A stretch of DNA of 64,000 nt from Camelimonas fluminis (GTDB lineage: Bacteria; Pseudomonadota; Alphaproteobacteria; Rhizobiales; Beijerinckiaceae), in contig NZ_BNCG01000002.1 in the NCBI RefSeq assembly GCF_014656355.1, forward strand, positions 82,463 through 146,462, written 5' to 3'. The position numbers and the translations under genes were made by a program. Of the stretch, positions 24,274-33,212 are shown one piece after another (the first letter of the stretch is position 1; each line of letters begins with the position of its first letter). The notes beneath the pieces are model-generated. The model was not told where the DNA came from and did no database searches. It saw nothing but the letters and a program-made list of their open reading frames with translations.

Positions 24274-25038
24274 ATGGCCAAGACCACAATCGACATCGAG
24301 GCGTTGCTCCACTGGGCCTATGGCGTGCAACGGGTTGACCGCTGGGCGGCGCAGGCTGATCGCGATCTGGCCGGGCCCTCGCTGTCATCCAGCGACATGG
24401 CCGGCGTCGCGGCGCTGGGCGTGCGGGTGCAGTCCAGCGGGCGCTGGCTGACCAGCATGGGGGCCAAGATCGCCGACGACGCGGTGACCGTGCATGACGC
24501 GGTGCTGGCGCTGGACGACATGTTTTGCGAGACGCAGCGCGATGGCGCGGTGCGGATCTGGCTGCGGGATGAGATCGTCGCCGCCGGCATGGACGTGCGC
24601 AATACCGCCCACGGCCCGGCCCTTGTGTGCGTCTCTGCCCTCTCCGGCCGCGTGGATTGGTCGGATGCGCGCCCGGTCAGCAAGGCGGTGACGTCGGTGC
24701 TGGTGATCCAGCATGCGCGCATCACCGAGCGGCCGGAGTGCTATGCGGATGTGCGGCGTCCGGCTTCGCGACCCGCCTCCTCTGGCGGCGTCGATGCCCA
24801 TGGTCGCAAGCGCGCGGTGCGGTCCGGCCCGTCGTGGGAGAGCGTGATTGCAGCGCGCGCCGAATACCATGTCTGGCACTGCGCCCTGTCCGCACTGGCC
24901 GCCAAGCTGGCTGATCGCCTCGCGTTTTATTCGCCGCAACCGCCCTCCGCACCTGCGTCGCCGTGGATTCGTGATCGCCGCCCGGGACAAAACAGCCCTT
25001 CCCGCACAAAAGTCAGCGGCGATATTTCACATACATAA
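24274..25038 (+). CDS. Hypothetical protein in the position of a late-gene antiterminator (Q)
   Basis: 254 aa beginning MAKTTIDIEALLHWAYGVQR. N-terminal helices (about 1-60) lead to a mixed middle part; the C-terminal region WESVIAARAEYHVWHCALSA, then LAAKLADRLAFYSPQ and PSAPASPW, is the best conserved-looking part, of a kind seen in phage proteins placed just before late operons. No zinc site or enzyme motif is visible. A sigma70-like promoter and an intrinsic terminator lie just downstream, before the packaging genes, as at lambda pR'-tR'. Late regulator is inferred from this layout alone. Confidence 0.5.
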   Translation: MAKTTIDIEALLHWAYGVQRVDRWAAQADRDLAGPSLSSSDMAGVAALGVRVQSSGRWLTSMGAKIADDAVTVHDAVLALDDMFCETQRDGAVRIWLRDEIVAAGMDVRNTAHGPALVCVSALSGRVDWSDARPVSKAVTSVLVIQHARITERPECYADVRRPASRPASSGGVDAHGRKRAVRSGPSWESVIAARAEYHVWHCALSALAAKLADRLAFYSPQPPSAPASPWIRDRRPGQNSPSRTKVSGDISHT

Positions 25039-25056
25039 CAATAACTTACAACATGC

Positions 25057-25085
25057 TTGACACGCTCACCCCATTGACGCATATT
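25057..25085 (+). promoter_or_regulatory. Candidate late promoter (pR'-like)
   Basis: TTGACA at 25057-25062, 17-bp spacer, CATATT at 25080-25085. Transcription would begin near 25092 and meet the intrinsic terminator at 25113 within about 20-50 nt. That is the order seen in lambdoid late control, where readthrough needs an antiterminator. Confidence 0.55.
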
Positions 25086-25112
25086 CCTCCACAGACAAAT
25101 ACGTCCAAATCA

Positions 25113-25143
25113 CCCCGCCGGAGCGATCCGGGCGGGGTTTTTT
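25113..25143 (+). terminator. Rho-independent terminator upstream of the late operon (tR'-like)
   Basis: Stem CCCCGCC (25113-25119) pairs with GGCGGGG (25131-25137); inner bases CGGA/TCCG can extend it. A run of six T follows (25138-25143). It ends early right-operon transcription and would also block the candidate late promoter at 25057. Confidence 0.88.
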
Positions 25144-25163
25144 GTTGGCCGGGAGGCAGCGAT

Positions 25164-25277
25164 GTGACCGGAGCCAATTTGATGCTGGCAGCCATCCTGC
25201 TCGCTGGCGTTGTCATGAGCGTTGCCGGCATCCTGACCGTCGCCAGCAGGTATGACCAAACCATGGTGTTGCGGTGA
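25164..25277 (+). CDS. Small membrane protein at the head of the late operon
   Basis: 37 aa from a GTG at 25164, eight bp after GGGAGG and just downstream of the terminator. The frame is open from 25053, but that start lies before the terminator. The sequence TGANLMLAAILLAGVVMSV then AGILTVASRYDQTMVLR gives one transmembrane helix. Its stop overlaps the next GTG start (GTGA). Possibly an extra holin-type or regulatory peptide; unproven. Confidence 0.5.
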   Translation: MTGANLMLAAILLAGVVMSVAGILTVASRYDQTMVLR

Positions 25278-25852
25278 TCGAGATCAAGGTTGACGCCGCC
25301 GACTACCTGCGGCTGGGCAACATGATCGCCGCCGCGGGCAGTAAGGCCCCAGATGCCCTGCGGCGGGCAGTCAACCACACGGGCGAGCGGGCCAAAACCC
25401 AGATGACGCGGTCTTTGACCGCCCAGACGGGCCTCAAGCGGCAGGTCATCGTGCGCGCCCTCAAGGCCAACAAGGCCTATTCCGGCGGCCCAACGGGCGG
25501 CGGTAGCGGCTCATACGTGATCGCCGTCAAGGGCGGCAACGTCTCGCTCAAATTCTTTTTCGCCCGTGAGACGCGGCGCGGCGTATCGGCCGCCCCCTGG
25601 AACAGCCGCCGGGTTTTTCCCAGCGTGTTTCTCAAGGGCGGACGCTTTCCGGGGCGCAAAGCGCTGTCGCTCGGCGGCCACGCCTACAAGCGCGCCGCTG
25701 GCGGTCGGCTCCCGATCGCCCGGGAGAAGTCGGGGCTTTTCATCCCCGAGGAGATGGTCGCCGGTGCGACGCGCAATGCGTTCTTCGACACCGTCCGCGC
25801 CCGCCTCCCCGACCGCCTCGCCCACGAGCTTGCCCGCCTGTTCGGCGGGTGA
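25274..25852 (+). CDS. Minor tail protein Z (GpZ)-like phage protein
   Basis: 192 aa. The family layout is visible: LGNMIAAAGSKAPDALRRAV and NHTGERAKTQMTRSLTAQTG (helical start), GLKRQVIVRALK, then a beta-rich middle with LKFFFARETRRGVSAAPWNS and FPSVFLKGGR, and GLFIPEEMVAGATRNAFFDT. This resembles lambda gpZ/HK97 gp10-type tail-completion proteins. It lies before the terminase genes, away from the other head-tail joining genes, as happens in some rhizobial prophages. Confidence 0.75.
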   Translation: MIEIKVDAADYLRLGNMIAAAGSKAPDALRRAVNHTGERAKTQMTRSLTAQTGLKRQVIVRALKANKAYSGGPTGGGSGSYVIAVKGGNVSLKFFFARETRRGVSAAPWNSRRVFPSVFLKGGRFPGRKALSLGGHAYKRAAGGRLPIAREKSGLFIPEEMVAGATRNAFFDTVRARLPDRLAHELARLFGG

Positions 25853-25856
25853 CCTG

Positions 25857-26021
25857 CCCTCCTGTGAAACATTCATCGCGCCCGATGTTTCACGGGAGGG
25901 TGGCGGGTCCCTCCCGACCCCCATGGGGTCCGGTCGGGCAGGAAGCGCCCGGGATTTCGTCAGTTAACCACCTCAAAAATCAGGGCTAACGGTGCTAACG
26001 ATCGACCAAACAGGGGCTAAC
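25857..26021. promoter_or_regulatory. Inverted repeats and direct repeats before terminase: candidate packaging (cos/pac) site
   Basis: A 16-bp inverted repeat with one mismatch (CCCTCCTGTGAAACAT at 25857-25872, ATGTTTCACGGGAGGG at 25885-25900) is followed by a second (CCCGACC 25913-25919 / GGTCGGG 25932-25938, with CCCCATGGGG inside). Then come three heptamers, GGCTAAC or TGCTAAC, at 25984, 25993 and 26015. The layout, stem-loops then short direct repeats running into the small terminase gene, recalls lambda cosN-cosB with its R sites. The first hairpin could instead be a terminator, but no T-run follows. Confidence 0.45.
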
Positions 26022-26600
26022 ACACCACGAACGGTGATGATGACCCTGGCCGATCTCGCACGCCGCGATGGGGTGTCCAAGCCCACCGTATCCGCCAAGG
26101 TCAAGCGGCTCTGCCAGCAGCATGGTCTTGAAGTTGAGCGCGATCATCTGGGCCGGGTGAGCGCCATCAACGTGGCGCACTACGACAGCCTGCTTGAACG
26201 GACCTCCGACCCATCAAAGGCGCAAGGGCCGCAGCGGGCAGCGCCCATCTCACTGCTGCCGCCGGGGGAAGACTCATACGATGAGGCCCTGCGGAAAAAG
26301 ACGGTCTACGAGGGCGAGCGCAAGCGCATCGATCTGGAGCGCCAGAAAGGCAATCTGGTCGAGGTCGCCCGCGTCGCCGATGCGGCGGTGACGTGCGCAA
26401 CCACGATCACGCGCACAATCGACCGGTTGCCCAACGCCGCCGACGATATCGCCGCCGCAGTCGCCCGTGACGGCGCCCACGGCGTGCGGGTGCTTCTCAA
26501 GACCATCGCCGCCAAGATGCGCGCTGACGTTGCCGACGCCCTTGCCGGGCTGTCTGGCGGCGCGAACCCAGACGAGCCGGAGCCGGACGAACCAGAATGA
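25992..26600 (+). CDS. Terminase small subunit-like DNA-packaging protein
   Basis: 202 aa from a GTG at 25992; the ATG at 26037 (MTLADLARRDG) is a plausible alternative. An N-terminal winged helix (LADLARRDGVSKPTVSAKVK, RLCQQHGLEVERDHLGRV) resembles Nu1/DUF1441-type subunits. A helical oligomerisation part follows (YDEALRKKTVYEGERKRIDL, ERQKGNLVEVARVAD, then TCATTITRTIDRLPNAADDI). The C-terminus is acidic (ANPDEPEPDEPE) and would contact the large subunit. It recognises the packaging site and is coupled to the large subunit gene by ATGA. Confidence 0.82.
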   Translation: MLTIDQTGANTPRTVMMTLADLARRDGVSKPTVSAKVKRLCQQHGLEVERDHLGRVSAINVAHYDSLLERTSDPSKAQGPQRAAPISLLPPGEDSYDEALRKKTVYEGERKRIDLERQKGNLVEVARVADAAVTCATTITRTIDRLPNAADDIAAAVARDGAHGVRVLLKTIAAKMRADVADALAGLSGGANPDEPEPDEPE

Positions 26601-28702
26601 GCGGATATGCGGATGCGCTGGCGCTGATCGCCGAGACGATCGCCGGCGCCGTCCGTCCGCAGCCGCCAGTGCCTGTCAGCCAGTGGCTGGCAAGCAACCT
26701 TGTCCTGGTAGACGGACCCAATGCCGGAGAGTTGTGGAGCCCGGACGGCGCCCCGTATCTGGCGGAGATCGCCGACCTGCTGTCGGACGATCACCCGTGC
26801 AATCTGGTGACTATCCGCAAGAGCCAGCAGACAGGCGCGTCAATCCTCGCTCTTGGCTGGTGCCTGTACGTCGCCGCCCGCGAGCCGGCCAACATGCTCT
26901 ACGCCGTGCCGGGCCTCGACGCCTTGCGCGACCTCAACGGCCAAAAGCTTGGACCGCTGATCGACGCCTGGCACAACCATCTCGCCCGCCAGCGCCCACG
27001 GCGCGGGCCGGTGATCCAGCCGCAGACGTCACGCTCTGGCGTCGGCAGCACCACGTTCGAGAAAAAATTCGTCGGCGGATACATGGCGCTGGCCAACGCC
27101 AACGCCGCCATGGACCTGTCGTCCAAGACGGTCAAAAAGGGCGTCAAGGATGAGATGTCCAAATGGCAGGACATCCCCGGATTTGGCGACCCGGAGACAC
27201 TGTTCTTTGGGCGTTTCACAGCATTCCGTCGGACGCGCGACTACAAGATCCTCGAGATCTCGACGCCCGAGGAGGACAGCGGCGACGAGCTGGGCGAAGG
27301 CCCCAACCATTGCCGCATCGACCGGTCATTCCGCCGATCGGATCAGCGTTACTGGCATCTGGCCTGCCCGGAGTGCGGATGTGAGCAGACATGGACGCAC
27401 AAGCCGACGATCTCGACGCGCGACCTCGCCAGCGGCGATGCCGCCGTTGGCAAAGGCGGGGTGTTTTTGGTCGATCTGGATCACCCGCACAAATCGGTGC
27501 TGGTGTGTGCGGGCTGCGGCCATCTGATCAGCGAGCCGGAGCGGGTCGCCATGGTGCGCGCCGGACGCTGGATCCCGACAGCGACTGAGCCTGACCGCCA
27601 CCACGGCTATCACCTCGACGCCTACATCTCGCTGATGATGAGCCTTGAGGCGATGGGCGAGGACTGGCGCAACATGCAGCGCGCCGGGACCGAGAAGGCC
27701 GAGAAGGACTACAGCAATCTGGTGCTCGGCCTGCCGTACCGCTATCGCGGCGACGCCCCGGACCACATGCGGCTGATGGAGCGCCGCGAGGACTACCCGC
27801 GCGGCAAGGTGCCGGCAGGCGCGCTGATGATCACCGCGTTTTGCGACGTACAGCACTCGGGCATCTTCTTCGAGGTAGTTGCCTGGGCGCCGGATCGCGC
27901 GTCGTGGACCATCGACGTCGGCTTTTTGACTGGCGACACGACGGACCATAGGCGCGGCGCATGGGCGTCTCTGGCCGAGGTGTACGAGCGGACCTACGAA
28001 ACGCGCTGGGGACAGCGGATGCAGGCGGACGCGTTTGGCGTCGACGCCGGTGACGCCTCAGGCGGCCGGGCCAATCAGGTCTATGCCTGGTGCGCCGCCC
28101 GCATCAACGCCTACGCCATGAAGGGGCAGGATGGCTGGGCGACCCCGGCCATCTCCTCGCAGGCCAAGCCTGTCGATATCGATCTTGACGGCCGCGTACA
28201 AAAAAACGGCGCGCAGCTATGGCGCACCGGCACCTGGCCCCTCAAGCGCGAGTTTTACGACAATTTGCGCAAGGGGATGATGGGCGACAACGGCGTGGTG
28301 GATTACCCGCCCGGCTTTTGTCACTTCGGCCTCTGGCTCGATGAGGTGTATTTCAAGCAAATCACCTCTGAATACCTGCAGGACACTATCGTTCGCGGTA
28401 AGGTCACCGGGCGCAAATGGGCAAAGCGCGGCGAAAACCACTACCTGGACTGCCGCATCGGCAACATGGCGCTGGCAGAACATCTCGGCCTCACCGCCAT
28501 GTCGGAGGATGACTGGCGCACCCTCGCCCGCGCCCGTCAGGCGCCTGACGACATGCTCACGCCGGACTTGTTTGCTCCGGAGCCCATCAAGGCGCGGGCA
28601 GCCGCGCCGCCACCACAATCGCCAGAGCCGCCGCCCCCGCCGCCGGATGATCCGGGTGACGGCGGCTGGATCGCGCCGCGCAGCAACTGGTTTGACCGCT
28701 GA
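26597..28702 (+). CDS. Terminase large subunit, GpA family
   Basis: 701 aa. The packaging motor and nuclease. The Walker A variant is KSQQTGAS at about 75-82, with the GpA-family N-terminus (LASNLVLVDGPNAGELWSP). A zinc-finger-like pair, CPECGCEQ and CAGCGHL, lies near 260-310. The nuclease half includes FCDVQHSGIFFEVVAWAPD (first acidic residue of the RNase H-like site), VDAGDASG, and a late HYLDCRIGNMALAEHL. A long Pro-rich tail ends the protein. Lambda-type cos packaging is expected for this family. Confidence 0.95.
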   Translation: MSGYADALALIAETIAGAVRPQPPVPVSQWLASNLVLVDGPNAGELWSPDGAPYLAEIADLLSDDHPCNLVTIRKSQQTGASILALGWCLYVAAREPANMLYAVPGLDALRDLNGQKLGPLIDAWHNHLARQRPRRGPVIQPQTSRSGVGSTTFEKKFVGGYMALANANAAMDLSSKTVKKGVKDEMSKWQDIPGFGDPETLFFGRFTAFRRTRDYKILEISTPEEDSGDELGEGPNHCRIDRSFRRSDQRYWHLACPECGCEQTWTHKPTISTRDLASGDAAVGKGGVFLVDLDHPHKSVLVCAGCGHLISEPERVAMVRAGRWIPTATEPDRHHGYHLDAYISLMMSLEAMGEDWRNMQRAGTEKAEKDYSNLVLGLPYRYRGDAPDHMRLMERREDYPRGKVPAGALMITAFCDVQHSGIFFEVVAWAPDRASWTIDVGFLTGDTTDHRRGAWASLAEVYERTYETRWGQRMQADAFGVDAGDASGGRANQVYAWCAARINAYAMKGQDGWATPAISSQAKPVDIDLDGRVQKNGAQLWRTGTWPLKREFYDNLRKGMMGDNGVVDYPPGFCHFGLWLDEVYFKQITSEYLQDTIVRGKVTGRKWAKRGENHYLDCRIGNMALAEHLGLTAMSEDDWRTLARARQAPDDMLTPDLFAPEPIKARAAAPPPQSPEPPPPPPDDPGDGGWIAPRSNWFDR

Positions 28703-28709
28703 GGACGCC

Positions 28710-28916
28710 ATGGCCACCTGGTCGCAATCGGATATCGACAACCTCAAAAAGGCCATCGCCGAGGGCGTGCTTGAGGTGCGCTTTGCCGATGGCCGGCAGG
28801 TCCGCTACCGCTCGCTCAAGGAGATGCGCGAAACGCTCGACATGATGGAGGACGAGGTCAACCCGTCCGCTGCCCCCCGCCAGATGGCGACATTTGCCGT
28901 CCACTACCGGGATTGA
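28710..28916 (+). CDS. GpW-like head-tail joining protein
   Basis: 68 aa from the ATG at 28710. MATWSQSDIDNLKKAIAEGV, then LEVRFADGRQVRYRSLKEM and RETLDMMEDEV, matches lambda gpW: a small alpha/beta protein (helix, beta-hairpin with FADGRxVxYRSxxEM, helix) that plugs the portal after packaging. It lies between terminase and portal, as in lambda (A, W, B). Confidence 0.88.
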   Translation: MATWSQSDIDNLKKAIAEGVLEVRFADGRQVRYRSLKEMRETLDMMEDEVNPSAAPRQMATFAVHYRD

Positions 28917-28919
28917 TCC

Positions 28920-30446
28920 ATGCATCCTATCGACTGGCTGGTGTCGCAGGTCTCGCCTGCGGCAGGGCTGCGCCGTGCTCATGCCCGATCGGTGCTGGCC
29001 GAGTTGCGCTCCTACGAGGGGGCAAAGCTTGGGCGCCGCACCCAGGGCTGGCACGCGCCGGGCGGCACCGCCAATGACGCCATCCGGGGCAGCCTGCCCC
29101 GTCTCGTCAATCGCAGCCGCGATGTCATGCGCAATACCTGGTGGGGGCCACGGATCAAATCCACCTTTGTCAGCCACGCGGTTGGCTCTGGCATCACGCC
29201 AACGGTCAAGACCGGGGCCAAGAGCGCGAGCAAAGATGCAACCCGCCGCGCCATCCGCGTCTGGAATGACTGGGCGAAGGAGTGCGACGCCGAGGGGCAG
29301 CTCGATATCAACGGCCTGATCGCCCTTGCGGCGGGCACGATCATCGAGTCCGGCGAGGTGCTGATCCGCCGCCGCCCTACTGGACATACGCGCGGCAAGG
29401 TCCCCTTGCGTCTCCAGTTGATCGAAGGCGATCAGTTGGACACGTCGCGCACCGGGCCACTTACCGATCAGGGCATTGATTTTGCCGCTGACGGCGGGCG
29501 GTCGGGTTATTGGCTACTGCCGTACAATCCCGGGCGCATGATGATGGGCATGGCGCGAGGTGCATCGGCCAGGGTCCCGGCCAATGACGTGCTGCACGTC
29601 TACCGTAAGGATCGAATCGGTCAGGCGCGTGGCGTGCCTTGGGTCGCGCCCGTGCTGCTCAAGGGTCGCGATATCGCCGACCTCGAGGAGGCGGTGATCG
29701 TAAAGGCCAAGGTGGAGGCCTGCCTCACGGTCTTTGTCAAGCGCGCTGCTGGCAGCACCGCACATCTGGCGCAAACGGTTACAGACCCAAGGGCAGCAGC
29801 GCCGGCTGCCGGGCGTCGGAAGTTAGAAAATCTCGCCCCCGGCATGATCAATTACCTTGACCAGGATGAGGACATCAACGCCGTCACCCCGTCGTCGTCG
29901 CTGGCCTTCGACTCGGTGCAAGTCAACAACTGGATGACCCTCGCCGCGGGCGCTGGCATCACCTACGACCAGCTCACCGGCGATCTGAGGCAGGCCAACT
30001 ACTCCAGCCTGCGCGCCGGAAAAATCGAGTTCCGGCGGCTGATCGAGCAGTTCCAGTGGCTGACGCTGACGCCGATGCTACTGGACAAGATCTGGCAATG
30101 GTTTGTCGACGCCGCCCAAGACGCTGGCGTGTTGCCGCGCCGGGCGGGCGGATATCCAGTCGAGTGGATCATGCCGGCGGTCGAGCCCATCGACCCGCTC
30201 AAGGATTTGCAGGCTGACATCCTCGCAGTCCGTAGTGGTCGCATGACCTGGTCGCAGTTTGTGGCCAGTTGGGGCGTCGACCCCGATGACCAGCTCGATG
30301 AGATCGAGCGCTGGCTCAAGGATCTAGACGCCCGTGAAGTTGTGCTCGACGCCGATCCCCGGCGCGGCGCCGGCGGCGTCAAGGGCGCGGCCAAGTCCGA
30401 CGCCAAACCCCAGACAGATGATGAGGACTTAGCCAATGCCGCCTGA
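28920..30446 (+). CDS. Portal protein, lambda GpB family
   Basis: 508 aa, usual length. It forms the dodecameric ring through which DNA enters the head. Family segments: RGSLPRLVNRSRDVMRNTWW, AVGSGITPTV, LIQLIEGDQL-like LRLQLIEGDQLDTSRTG, HVYRKDRIGQARGVPWVAP and YSSLRAGKIEFRRLIEQFQW near the C-terminus. It overlaps the next gene by 11 bp. The C-terminal tail is charged and variable. Confidence 0.95.
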   Translation: MHPIDWLVSQVSPAAGLRRAHARSVLAELRSYEGAKLGRRTQGWHAPGGTANDAIRGSLPRLVNRSRDVMRNTWWGPRIKSTFVSHAVGSGITPTVKTGAKSASKDATRRAIRVWNDWAKECDAEGQLDINGLIALAAGTIIESGEVLIRRRPTGHTRGKVPLRLQLIEGDQLDTSRTGPLTDQGIDFAADGGRSGYWLLPYNPGRMMMGMARGASARVPANDVLHVYRKDRIGQARGVPWVAPVLLKGRDIADLEEAVIVKAKVEACLTVFVKRAAGSTAHLAQTVTDPRAAAPAAGRRKLENLAPGMINYLDQDEDINAVTPSSSLAFDSVQVNNWMTLAAGAGITYDQLTGDLRQANYSSLRAGKIEFRRLIEQFQWLTLTPMLLDKIWQWFVDAAQDAGVLPRRAGGYPVEWIMPAVEPIDPLKDLQADILAVRSGRMTWSQFVASWGVDPDDQLDEIERWLKDLDAREVVLDADPRRGAGGVKGAAKSDAKPQTDDEDLANAA

Positions 30447-32433
30447 AACTCCAGGCGCGCTGCCGATGCAGACGCGCGCATTGCCCATCGGCGGATCGGC
30501 GGTCAATGCCGAGACGCGCACCGTCCGGGTGGTGTTTTCGACAGGCGCTTCGGTCCGGCGCATGCGCTGGACCGGGTGGGATACAGCTGTGCCCTTTGAC
30601 GAGGTACTGGAGGTCAGCGCCCGGGCCGTGGATCTGACCCGGATGAACGCCGGTGGCCCGGTGCTCGATAGCCACTCCACCTGGTCGACAGGGTCGCAGG
30701 TCGCCGTGGTTGAGCGGGCATGGATTGCCGGCGGCGAGGCGCTCGCCGAAATCCGCTTCCCGGCGGCGGGCATTGATGAGCGCGCCGACCGGATGTTTGG
30801 CCTCGTCTCCGAGGGCATCATCCGCAACGTGTCGGTGGGTTACTCCATCGATCAGGCCCGGGTCATAGAGGCCGAAAAGCGCGGTGAGGTTGAAAAGCGC
30901 ATCGTTGAGCGCTGGACCCCGCACGAGATCAGCTTTGTCACCGTCCCCGCCGACGCTGGCGCGCAAGTGCGCTCCGGCGCCGGCGACGCTGTCACCTATC
31001 CCCTCACCGTTACGCGGGCTGCGGCCCCAACTCAGGAGATCAGCATGCCAGAGGCTGCTGCGGCCGCAAACGGCCAGACCACCGAAACTACGACCCCGGA
31101 GACCCGCGCCGCGCCGGTCGCTACGCCTCCGGCCCCCGTCGCGCCGGCCCCGATCGCTGACGATACCAGCGCCCGCGCCGTCGAGATCATCACGCTCGCC
31201 GAGCGCCACGCCATGCCTCAGGGGTGGGCGGCTGAGCAGATCCGCGCTGGCGCCACGCTCGACGCCGTGCGCACGATCGTGCTCAACACCGTCGCCGAGC
31301 GAGCCACCGCAACGCAGATCAATACCCGCGTCCAAGTGCTCACCGACGAGGTCGACACGATCCGAGCGGCCGTCGAAAACGCGCTGATGCACCGCGTTGC
31401 TCCGGGCAGCACCCAGCTTGATGATGCAGCCCGCCAGTGGCGCGGCATGACGCTGATGGAGATGGGGCGCACATACCTTGAGGAGACCACCGGCGCGAGG
31501 ATGCGCGGCCTTGATCGCCTGAGCCTCGCCGCCCGCATCCTCGGCATGCAGTCTCGCGCCGCTGGCGGCATGTCGACCTCTGATTTTCCGGAGCTGCTGG
31601 GCAACGTCGTTTCCCGGCGGTTGCGGGGGGCCTATGCGGCCGCCCCGCAGAATTGGCGCGTGTTCTCGCGGCAGTCCAATGCAAGCGATTTTCGTGAGCG
31701 CGCCATCGTCCAGCTGTCCAATCTCCCCGAACTCAAGCTGGTGCGCGAGGGCGGCGAGTACGAGTATGCGGCGCTCTCCGAGGGCGTGGAAAAGTATGCG
31801 CTGGCAACCTACGGCCGCATCGTGCCGATCACCCGCCAGGCGCTCATCAACGACGATCTCGGAGCTTTCGATCGGCTCGCAACCATGATTGGGCGTGCTG
31901 CCGCCGAGGCTGAGGCAAAGTCGGTTTGGGCTATCCTCACCGGCAACGCCGTGATGGGCGACGGCAAAGCGCTGTTCCACGCCGATCATGGGAACTTGGC
32001 TGGATCCGGCGCTGCAATCTCGGTGACATCTCTCAACGCCGGCCGCGCCGCGATGCGCAAGCAAAAGGGCTTTGGGGCTGATGCGGAGCCGCTGAATATC
32101 AGCCCCGAATACCTCATCGTCGGCCCGGACAAAGAGACGGAGGCCCAGCAGTTTCTCGCCAGCATCGTCGCCACCAAGGCTGGCGACGTGAACGTCTTTG
32201 CCAACTCGCTCAAGCTGGTGGTCGAGGCGCGTCTTACGGGCAACGCCTGGTATCTCGCCGCCAGCCCGGACCTGATTGACACGATCGAGTACGCCTACCT
32301 CGAGGGCGCCGAAGGCGTCCACACCGAGGAGCGCACCGGCTGGGAGATCGACGGCCTCCAGATCAAGGGCCGCCTCGACTTTGCCGCGAAAGCAATCGAC
32401 TGGCGCGGTTTTTACAAAAACCCCGGCGCCTGA
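30436..32433 (+). CDS. Prohead protease fused to major capsid protein
   Basis: 665 aa. The N-terminal about 190 residues form a prohead protease (VVFSTGASVRRMRW, GPVLDSHSTWSTGSQVA with a catalytic-type His, IIRNVSVGYSIDQA, HEISFVTVPADAGA). An Ala/Pro/Thr-rich linker (about 195-250) leads to a major capsid protein: a helical delta-like region, then FPELLGNVVSRRLRGAY, EYEYAALSEGVEKYALATYG, RQALINDDLGAF and YLIVGPDKETEAQQFL. The fused arrangement is a recognised type in which protease and capsid are made as one chain and separated during head maturation. Confidence 0.93.
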   Translation: MPPETPGALPMQTRALPIGGSAVNAETRTVRVVFSTGASVRRMRWTGWDTAVPFDEVLEVSARAVDLTRMNAGGPVLDSHSTWSTGSQVAVVERAWIAGGEALAEIRFPAAGIDERADRMFGLVSEGIIRNVSVGYSIDQARVIEAEKRGEVEKRIVERWTPHEISFVTVPADAGAQVRSGAGDAVTYPLTVTRAAAPTQEISMPEAAAAANGQTTETTTPETRAAPVATPPAPVAPAPIADDTSARAVEIITLAERHAMPQGWAAEQIRAGATLDAVRTIVLNTVAERATATQINTRVQVLTDEVDTIRAAVENALMHRVAPGSTQLDDAARQWRGMTLMEMGRTYLEETTGARMRGLDRLSLAARILGMQSRAAGGMSTSDFPELLGNVVSRRLRGAYAAAPQNWRVFSRQSNASDFRERAIVQLSNLPELKLVREGGEYEYAALSEGVEKYALATYGRIVPITRQALINDDLGAFDRLATMIGRAAAEAEAKSVWAILTGNAVMGDGKALFHADHGNLAGSGAAISVTSLNAGRAAMRKQKGFGADAEPLNISPEYLIVGPDKETEAQQFLASIVATKAGDVNVFANSLKLVVEARLTGNAWYLAASPDLIDTIEYAYLEGAEGVHTEERTGWEIDGLQIKGRLDFAAKAIDWRGFYKNPGA

Positions 32434-32492
32434 TCTGACCCGGGCCGCCTGAAGGCCCGCCTCACCACATATCCCGACATCGGAGCAACCCC

Positions 32493-32816
32493 ATGAAAAA
32501 CATGGTGCAACGCGGTCATTCTATGACCGTGACGGCGACGGCTGCCGTCAAATCAGGCGACCTTGTCCTGTCCGGTCTCGTGCCAGGCATCGCCTACACG
32601 GACGCAGCCAACGGCGAGGAGTTTGAGGCGGCGACGGATGGCGTCTTTGACCTGCCAAAGGCGGCGGGCGCCATTACGATCGGCGCCAAGGTCTACTTTG
32701 ACGCCGCGGCCAAGAACGTCACCACCACAGCCAGCGGCAACACTGCCATCGGCCACGCCTGGGCCGCCGCCGCCGCTGGCGCCGCCAGCGTGCCCGTCAA
32801 GCTGGCGGCGCTCTGA
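32493..32816 (+). CDS. DUF2190 capsid-associated (decoration/cement) protein
   Basis: 107 aa. It begins MKNMVQRGHSMTVTATAAVK, then SGDLVLSGLVPGIAYTDA and DGVFDLPKAAGAITIGAKVY; this is the DUF2190 pattern, related to the lambda gpD-type position after the capsid gene. The fold is beta-rich, likely capsid-stabilising. It lies 59 bp after the capsid gene with its own good ribosome site. Confidence 0.88.
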   Translation: MKNMVQRGHSMTVTATAAVKSGDLVLSGLVPGIAYTDAANGEEFEAATDGVFDLPKAAGAITIGAKVYFDAAAKNVTTTASGNTAIGHAWAAAAAGAASVPVKLAAL

Positions 32817-32817
32817 C

Positions 32818-33210
32818 GTGACCATCTTTGACCGGCTCGCCTCCAAAACCGACAGCGTATTTTTGCGGCACGGCGGCGAGCCGGTGATCATCCGCCCCAT
32901 GGTCCCCGCCCGGGGCGCAAGGGTTGTCGCCGGCACAGATCCGGAGCGCGGCCCGGACGTCGAGACGACAGGCGTCCTGACGCTGGAGGCCCGCGTCGCC
33001 GGCCGGTCGCCGGTGATGGAGGCGGAGGAGACGGCCCGCCGCCCCGGCGCGCAGTCCGATCGTTGGATTTTGTCGCTGCCGTCCGGCTCGCTGCCCTGGC
33101 TCCCCAAGGTCGGCGATCTGGTCACCCGCGTCCGCAATGGTCAGGTGCTCAAGGTGGCGTCAGACGCCGCCCAGGATGAGACCTGGCTGCGCATTACCCT
33201 GTCTGGATAG
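32818..33210 (+). CDS. Head-tail connector-like protein (FII position)
   Basis: 130 aa from a GTG at 32818, two bases after the previous stop; the open frame extends back to 32563 as a shadow. It begins TIFDRLASKTDSVFLRHGGE and is beta-rich (VIIRPMVPARG, GVLTLEARVAG, RWILSLPSGSLPWLPKVGD). Position (after the decoration protein, before a tail-terminator-like gene) matches lambda gpFII/HK97-type connectors. Sequence family not recognised with certainty. Confidence 0.65.
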   Translation: MTIFDRLASKTDSVFLRHGGEPVIIRPMVPARGARVVAGTDPERGPDVETTGVLTLEARVAGRSPVMEAEETARRPGAQSDRWILSLPSGSLPWLPKVGDLVTRVRNGQVLKVASDAAQDETWLRITLSG

Positions 33211-33212
33211 AT

